In this document: piece by piece, positions 58,562 through 64,000 of the stretch | Numbering within the stretch: the first letter of the stretch is position 1 | Layout of the letters: each line of letters begins with the position of its first letter | Assembly: GCA_040702975.1 (NCBI GenBank) | Contig: CP159990.1 | Span: 4,154,001 to 4,218,000, forward strand | DNA length: 64,000 nt | Reading direction: 5' to 3' | DNA from: Roseburia hominis | Lineage (GTDB): Bacteria > Bacillota > Clostridia > Lachnospirales > Lachnospiraceae | Position numbers and translations under genes: made by a program | The notes under the pieces: model-generated | What the model was told of the DNA's origin: nothing | What the model saw: only the letters and a program-made list of their open reading frames with translations | Databases searched by the model: none

Positions 58562-59395
58562 ATGAGATGGCTCAGGAAATATAGTGCGCCGCTTATTATG
58601 CTGGCGATTTTTGAAGGGGTCGCGATCTCGCTTTGGCTCGGGAAGGGCAATCTGTTCTATCTGTTTAATTTCAGCTATATCGGCGGGGCGATCGCGTTAG
58701 GGCTGGTTTTGTATATCCGGAAATATAAGAATGCCCGGCGGGTCGTACAGTTTTTGGTGGGAATGTATATGCTACTGTATCTGGGGCTTCTTGGCAATGA
58801 GAATATGCAGATAGAGGGGTTCTGGTATTACCTGTTTACCGGGGTCTTTGAGGCGGCCACAATTCATTATGCAGTGGCAAAGATCTTCGGGCCTTTGTTT
58901 TTCGGGCGCGGTTGGTGCGGGTACGCCTGCTGGACGGCCATGATTCTTGATCTGCTGCCATATAAACAGCCCAAAGGTCCCCGGAAAAAGATTGGGTGGA
59001 TTCGGTATGTCATGTTCGCAGGGTCCTTCGTTTTTGTCAGTATGTTATTCTTGTTTCAGGTGGGAAATCTGGAGCGCATCATGTTCTGGTGTTTTTTGTT
59101 CGGGAATCTTTTGTATTACATAATCGGGATCGGACTGGCGTTTTTGTTCAAGGATAACCGGGCGTTTTGCAAATATATTTGCCCGATTACCGTGTTTCTG
59201 AAGCCGATGAGTTATTTCTCGGCCCTGCGGGTCAAAATGGACGAAGGAAAATGCATCGGCTGCGATAAGTGCCGCCGGATCTGTCCGATGAATGTGGATA
59301 TGCGGGACAATTCCCGGAAACGGGAAAATGGAACCGAGTGCATTCTGTGTATGGAATGCGTGGATAACTGTCCGAAAGGGGCTTTGAAAATATAG
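58562..59395 (+). CDS. Membrane 4Fe-4S protein (NapH/polyferredoxin-like)
   Basis: A 277-residue protein with five or six helices and two C-terminal 4Fe-4S motifs: CIGCDKCRRICP and CILCMECVDNCP. The internal GRGWCGYACW and FCKYICP motifs are typical of NapH/YccM-type membrane electron carriers. Strong AAGGAGG precedes the ATG. It stands alone; the electron donor or acceptor is not visible here. Confidence 0.88.
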   Translation: MRWLRKYSAPLIMLAIFEGVAISLWLGKGNLFYLFNFSYIGGAIALGLVLYIRKYKNARRVVQFLVGMYMLLYLGLLGNENMQIEGFWYYLFTGVFEAATIHYAVAKIFGPLFFGRGWCGYACWTAMILDLLPYKQPKGPRKKIGWIRYVMFAGSFVFVSMLFLFQVGNLERIMFWCFLFGNLLYYIIGIGLAFLFKDNRAFCKYICPITVFLKPMSYFSALRVKMDEGKCIGCDKCRRICPMNVDMRDNSRKRENGTECILCMECVDNCPKGALKI

Positions 59396-59405
59396 GAGAT
59401 GGTTA

Positions 59406-59431
59406 CAGGGCGGCGGACCGCCCTGTTCTTT
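59406..59431 (+). terminator. Terminator of the Fe-S gene
   Basis: CAGGGCGG-cgga-CCGCCCTG followed by TTCTTT. Confidence 0.7.
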
Positions 59432-59515
59432 ACGCTTACGGAAAGTCCGGTCTTCTTAGATATTCTTTCGAACCTCTGCTAAATATTTTACTCATTATCC
59501 ACTCAGGTTGTTGCA

Positions 59516-59547
59516 TTTTTTAGTAAAAAGTGCTATTTTTACTAAAG
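59516..59547 (+). promoter_or_regulatory. LacI-type operator pair upstream of the LacI gene
   Basis: TTTTTAGTAAAAA and TATTTTTACTAAA face each other, 50 bases before the gene. The same TTTTAGTAAAA word occurs three times before the GPH transporter at 63204-63269, which suggests autoregulation and a shared regulon. Confidence 0.6.
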
Positions 59548-59584
59548 AACGTAATGACATGATTTTGACTACTTGTTTCTTTAA

Positions 59585-60664
<1,080 letters not shown>

Positions 60665-60676
60665 GGCATCTAAAAC

Positions 60677-60708
60677 AGAGAATGGTTATCACGCCATTCT
60701 CTATTTTA
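60677..60708. terminator. Bidirectional terminator between lacI and punA
   Basis: AGAGAATGG and CCATTCTCT form a 9-bp stem with ATTTTAATT on the + side, between the convergent LacI and punA genes. Confidence 0.7.
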
Positions 60709-60744
60709 ATTCCTTTTCACATTGTGTCTGAATGCACCGGGTTT

Positions 60745-61569
60745 CTAAATTTGACACACAATCTCCGTGATCAGTTCTTTGAACTGTTTTGCCACCCGGT
60801 CAGCCGTCTCCTGGACCTCTTCGTGATTGAGCTGCCCCGAAGATATTCCCGCCGCAAGATTCGTGATGCAGGAAATCCCACACACTTCCATTCCCATATG
60901 CCGCGCCGCCATCGCTTCACACGCGGTACTCATACCGACCGCATCTGCTCCCCATGCCCTGCACATGCGGATCTCCGCCGGGGTCTCATAGCTCGGCCCG
61001 GTAAGCTGCACATAGACGCCCTCCCTAAGCTCGATTCCAAGTCCTGCTGCCGCCTTCTTTATCACATCGCGCATGCGGGCGCTGTATACCTCGCTCATGT
61101 CCGGGAATCTTACCCCCAGCTTATCCAGGTTCTCCCCGATCAGTGGGTTCGGCACGGCCGTTGTAATGTGATCTTTGATCAACATAAAATCCCCCGGTCT
61201 GTAATCAAAATTAATGCCTCCTGCCGCATTGGTAAGGATCAGTTTTTTGGCTCCCAGCATTCCCATGAGCCACGTGGGAAGGACCACATCGGACATCGGG
61301 TAACCTTCATAGAAGTGGACGCGGCCCTGCATGATCACGACCGGAACTTTCTTCACATACCCAAACACGAATCTTCCCTTGTGCCCCTCCACGGTGGAGG
61401 TCGGAAATCCTGCGATCTCCGCATAATCTACGGTGTGCGAGATTTCAATCTCCTCGGCGTAGTCTCCCAGGCCCGATCCCAGGATCAGCGCCACCTCCGG
61501 CTGAAAATCAACCCTTTCCCGCACACTTTCCACGCACGTCATCAATTTTTCATATACTTTATTCATCAT
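60745..61569 (-). CDS. punA: Purine-nucleoside phosphorylase
   Basis: A 274-residue trimeric-type PNP that splits (deoxy)inosine and guanosine with phosphate. Signatures: LILGSGLGDYAE, VEGHKGRF, GRVHFYEGY, LTNAAGGIN, TGPSYETPAEIRM, GADAVGMST, and the purine-binding Glu and Asn in TGPSYET and CITNLAAG. It follows deoC by 12 bases; the three nucleoside genes form one operon. Confidence 0.95.
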   Translation of the reverse strand: MMNKVYEKLMTCVESVRERVDFQPEVALILGSGLGDYAEEIEISHTVDYAEIAGFPTSTVEGHKGRFVFGYVKKVPVVIMQGRVHFYEGYPMSDVVLPTWLMGMLGAKKLILTNAAGGINFDYRPGDFMLIKDHITTAVPNPLIGENLDKLGVRFPDMSEVYSARMRDVIKKAAAGLGIELREGVYVQLTGPSYETPAEIRMCRAWGADAVGMSTACEAMAARHMGMEVCGISCITNLAAGISSGQLNHEEVQETADRVAKQFKELITEIVCQI

Positions 61570-61581
61570 TTAGTCCCGCTC

Positions 61582-62247
61582 CTAATATCCAGATGTCTGT
61601 TCGTTTTTCACAATCTTCACAATGCGGCTCGTTCCAAGACGCTCTGCCCCCAGGGAAAGGAATTTCTCCGCGTCAGCCAGGGAGGAAATCCCGCCTGCGG
61701 CTTTCATCTTCACGCCCGGTCCGATGTGTTTCGCAAACAGTTCTATATCCGCAAAGGTCGCCCCGGCACTGGAAAATCCGGTGGAGGTCTTGATATAATC
61801 TGCCCCGGCCCTCGTCACGATCTCGCACATTTTCACCTTTTCTTCCTCAGTCAAAAGACAGGTCTCAATGATCACTTTGAGCACCTTATCCCCGCACGCA
61901 GCCTTCAGGGTACGAATCTCCTCTTCAATCAGTTCATATTTTTGATCCTTCACCCAGCCCATATTGATGACCATATCGATCTCGGACGCACCATTTGCGA
62001 TGGCGTCTTTGGTCTCGAATTCCTTTGCCCTGGTCGTCATATATCCATTCGGAAATCCGATCACCGTGCAGATTGCCATCTTGCCCTCCACATACTCGCT
62101 CGCCTGCTTTACATAGCTTGGCGGAATGCAGACCGACGCCGTCTGATATTTGACAGCGTCGTCGCAGATCTGCCGAATCTCCTCCCACGTCGCCGTCTGT
62201 GACAAAAGCGTATGGTCTACATGTTTTAGAATCTCTTTCACATTCAT
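61582..62247 (-). CDS. deoC: Deoxyribose-phosphate aldolase
   Basis: A 221-residue class I aldolase cleaving deoxyribose-5-phosphate to glyceraldehyde-3-phosphate and acetaldehyde. The Schiff-base Lys is in YIKTSTGFS, the second Lys in VKMKAAGGI, the Asp in [10 protein letters not shown] and the second catalytic region KVIIETCLL. Middle gene of udp-deoC-punA, using the sugar phosphate made by the two phosphorylases. Confidence 0.96.
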   Translation of the reverse strand: MNVKEILKHVDHTLLSQTATWEEIRQICDDAVKYQTASVCIPPSYVKQASEYVEGKMAICTVIGFPNGYMTTRAKEFETKDAIANGASEIDMVINMGWVKDQKYELIEEEIRTLKAACGDKVLKVIIETCLLTEEEKVKMCEIVTRAGADYIKTSTGFSSAGATFADIELFAKHIGPGVKMKAAGGISSLADAEKFLSLGAERLGTSRIVKIVKNEQTSGY

Positions 62248-62262
62248 GTTCCTGGTCTCCTT

Positions 62263-63048
62263 CTATCTCTCTTTCTTCTGGTCTTTCTGAATCAAAGTGC
62301 GAATCGCCTCGATCGCCACCTGAATCGCCATATCGGTATCATGAACGACCGGATTTTCCAGTCCCAGTCTCTCTCTTTCCTGATTCGCCACAACGAGGAA
62401 ACAGGAACCCACTCTCACGCGCAGATGGCTCGCCACGACAAATAACGCCGCCGATTCCATCTCCGATGCAAGGCAGCCCAGCCGCTTCCACGCTTCCCAC
62501 TTATTCATCAGCTCATAGCTTACCGGTTTTACTTCCGGCTCATGCTGGCCGTAAAAAGAGTCCTTGCACTGTACTACTCCCGTGTGGAAGGGGTATCCCT
62601 TTTTTTCCGCCGCCTCTGCCAGCGCATTCGTCACGCCAAGATCGGCAACGGCCGGAAATTCGATCGGCGCGTATTCCCGGCTGGTCCCTTCCATGCGGAT
62701 CGCGCCTGTCGCCACCACGACATCGCCGCTTTTCACTTCCGGCTGCATACCGCCGCAGGTACCGATACGGACAAATGTATCGGCGCCGCACCGATATAAC
62801 TCTTCCATCGCGATCGACGCCGACGGCCCGCCGATACCGGTAGATGTGACACTGACCTTTACGCCGTCTAAGGTCCCGGTGTAGGTGATATATTCCCGAT
62901 TATCTGCGATCAGAACCGGATTGTCAAAATACCGGGCGATCTTCACACACCGTTTCGGGTCCCCCGGCATGATCACATAACGGCCTACCTCCCCTTTTGC
63001 CACCTGAATATGATATTGTCTGCTTGCATCTTCCGAATAGTTCTTCAT
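62263..63048 (-). CDS. udp: Uridine phosphorylase-type nucleoside phosphorylase
   Basis: A 261-residue NP-I family enzyme. [34 protein letters not shown], and [12 protein letters not shown] are characteristic of Udp. The frame extends 17 codons upstream, but the ATG at 63048 has AGGAGAGG. It is the first gene of the nucleoside operon. Confidence 0.92.
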   Translation of the reverse strand: MKNYSEDASRQYHIQVAKGEVGRYVIMPGDPKRCVKIARYFDNPVLIADNREYITYTGTLDGVKVSVTSTGIGGPSASIAMEELYRCGADTFVRIGTCGGMQPEVKSGDVVVATGAIRMEGTSREYAPIEFPAVADLGVTNALAEAAEKKGYPFHTGVVQCKDSFYGQHEPEVKPVSYELMNKWEAWKRLGCLASEMESAALFVVASHLRVRVGSCFLVVANQERERLGLENPVVHDTDMAIQVAIEAIRTLIQKDQKKER

Positions 63049-63203
63049 AGTATCATTCCTCTCCTTTATATTATATGATATACGATGCAGTTCAAACAAG
63101 CAATGCCCTTTGAATAAACCAATTAAAATTCCCCCCTTGACGACTTCTCTTTTTTCCTATAGCATATACGGCAATTATAAATATGATAGCGACTCCTCAG
63201 AAA

Positions 63204-63411
63204 TTTTTAGTAAATATTTTATTCTATAAACGGAATTTTTAGTAAAATATTTATTGACTTTTAGTAAAATTTGTGTTATTTTTTTATTAGAAACCACAAG
63301 ACAATACGTAAGAGAAGGCTTGAATACATGGACATCTGCATTGTTTTGTAGAAAAAGGAATCCAAGTAAAACTTTTACTTCAGTAAACCTGTAACGAGTT
63401 TTTACTGAAGT
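63204..63411 (+). promoter_or_regulatory. Operator array and promoter before the GPH transporter
   Basis: TTTTTAGTAAAT (63204), TTTTTAGTAAAA (63236) and TTTTAGTAAAA (63259) are three copies of one word, the last overlapping TTGACT (a likely -35 at 63254, then 16 bases and TTATTT). Further on ACTTCAGTAAA/TTTTACTGAAGT (63377-63411) forms a hairpin. Best candidate regulator: the LacI protein at 59597. Confidence 0.6.
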
Positions 63412-63460
63412 ATGCCCAAGGGCACTCCGTATGGCCATTCGGCCGTTTCACAAAGTATAC
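63410..63460. repeat. GTATAC-ended palindromic element, copy 4
   Basis: GTATGCCCAAGGGCACTCCG, then TATGGCCATTCGGCCG, then TTTCACAAAGTATAC, just before the AAGGAGG of the GPH transporter gene. Confidence 0.85.
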
Positions 63461-63485
63461 TTGGGAGAAAAAAGGAGGAAACAAT

Positions 63486-64000
63486 ATGCAAAAAAAACTG
63501 AGTTTTATCTCAAAACTGTGCTTTGGCATCGGTGCTTTTGGTAAAGATGCCGTGTACGCAATCGTAGGTACCTATTTAATGATGTACCTGACAGACTACC
63601 GGTCTGTGGCGCCGGCTTTCGTCGGTTCGCTCTTCATGGTCGCTCGTATCTGGGACGCGTTCAACGATCCGTTTATGGGAATGGTCGTGGACAACACCCG
63701 TACCAAATGGGGCAAATTCCGTCCGTGGATCATGATCGGTACCGTTCTGAATGCCATTGTACTGGTATTACTTTTCATGGATAACGGCCTGGAAGGAAAA
63801 AGCTACCTGGTATGGTGTTCCGTATTCTACATTCTTTGGGGTATGACCTATACGATTATGGACATTCCCTACTGGTCTTTGGTTCCGGCTCTTACGGACG
63901 ACGAAGACGAAAGAAGCCAGATTTCGGCTATCCCGCGTATCTTCGCAAGCTGCGCATGGCTCGTCATCAACTCATTCGGCCTTTTGATGGTATCCAAACT
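63486..64000 (+). CDS. GPH family sugar transporter (MelB-like), N-terminal part
   Basis: The first 171 residues of a glycoside-pentoside-hexuronide:cation symporter, cut by the window edge. GIGAFGKDAVYAIVGTYLMMYL, RIWDAFNDPFMGMVVDNTRT and WGKFRPWIM are the family hallmarks, with the Asp pair of the cation site. Strong AAAAAAGGAGG. Three LacI-type operators and a palindromic element lie upstream. The LacI gene nearby suggests a glycoside substrate. Confidence 0.9.
   Translation, partial: MQKKLSFISKLCFGIGAFGKDAVYAIVGTYLMMYLTDYRSVAPAFVGSLFMVARIWDAFNDPFMGMVVDNTRTKWGKFRPWIMIGTVLNAIVLVLLFMDNGLEGKSYLVWCSVFYILWGMTYTIMDIPYWSLVPALTDDEDERSQISAIPRIFASCAWLVINSFGLLMVSK

Overview
The window comes from the chromosome of a Gram-positive gut-type clostridium, most likely a Lachnospiraceae member. 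The evidence is the 16S rRNA gene (39361-40893, minus strand), strong AGGAGG ribosome binding sites, TTGACA/TATAAT promoters, a Trp T-box, and typical neighbours such as DUF6062, DUF5711, Rpn nucleases and many binding-protein-dependent sugar transporters. Almost everything is on the minus strand, and several genes overlap by 4 to 14 bases.

Left part (1-14979). A Wadjet-type SMC defence operon (jetD-jetA-jetB-jetC, with jetC cut by the window edge) is led by an amidohydrolase whose stop overlaps the jetD start. Next come an Rpn-family nuclease, a ferritin/BFD iron-storage pair with a GNAT, a DUF6062 gene, a two-ORF ISAs1-like insertion sequence, tRNA-Glu and tRNA-Cys, an XRE membrane regulator, a GNAT and a small HPr-like protein.

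Middle part (15099-35494). A sugar-acid-type catabolic cluster holds a RuBisCO-like protein, GntR regulator, class II aldolase, Tm-1-like protein, MBL-fold hydrolase and a ribose-type ABC importer. The importer promoter and the HPr-like gene share an operator-like sequence. Then follow thioredoxin, a two-gene AAA ATPase/TOPRIM module (probable phage defence), a T-box-controlled trpB2, a ugp-type glycerol-3-phosphate(-diester) uptake operon and tRNA-Asn.

rRNA operon (35615-40893, minus strand). The gene order is 16S-5S-23S-tRNA-Asn, with the 5S gene between 16S and 23S, and two tandem near-duplicate promoters upstream.

Right part (41449-64000). A lanthipeptide locus contains an AgrA/AgrC-like two-component system, a 51-residue precursor overlapping the kinase gene, and a LanM synthetase. 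It is followed by two paralogous secreted proteins of unknown family and an ABC permease/binding-protein operon with an unknown membrane protein. No LanT, LanP or LanFEG is present. Two matching LytTR-type promoters, one before the regulator and one at the lanM stop, tie the secreted proteins to this circuit. Beyond it lie a CvpA/DUF5711/LysM group, an HD hydrolase, a foldback element, a CPBP protease with a TetR regulator, a membrane 4Fe-4S protein, a LacI regulator, a punA-deoC-udp nucleoside operon and the start of a GPH-family transporter.

Dispersed short repeats are prominent. A roughly 50-bp element with GTATAC ends occurs four times, two of them as a tandem pair translated in frame inside the TetR gene. 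A second family, containing an AACGTCC/GGACGTT palindrome, mostly sits next to terminators. The best candidates for undescribed biology are the lanthipeptide/secreted-protein circuit, the RuBisCO-like pathway and the in-gene palindromic repeats.
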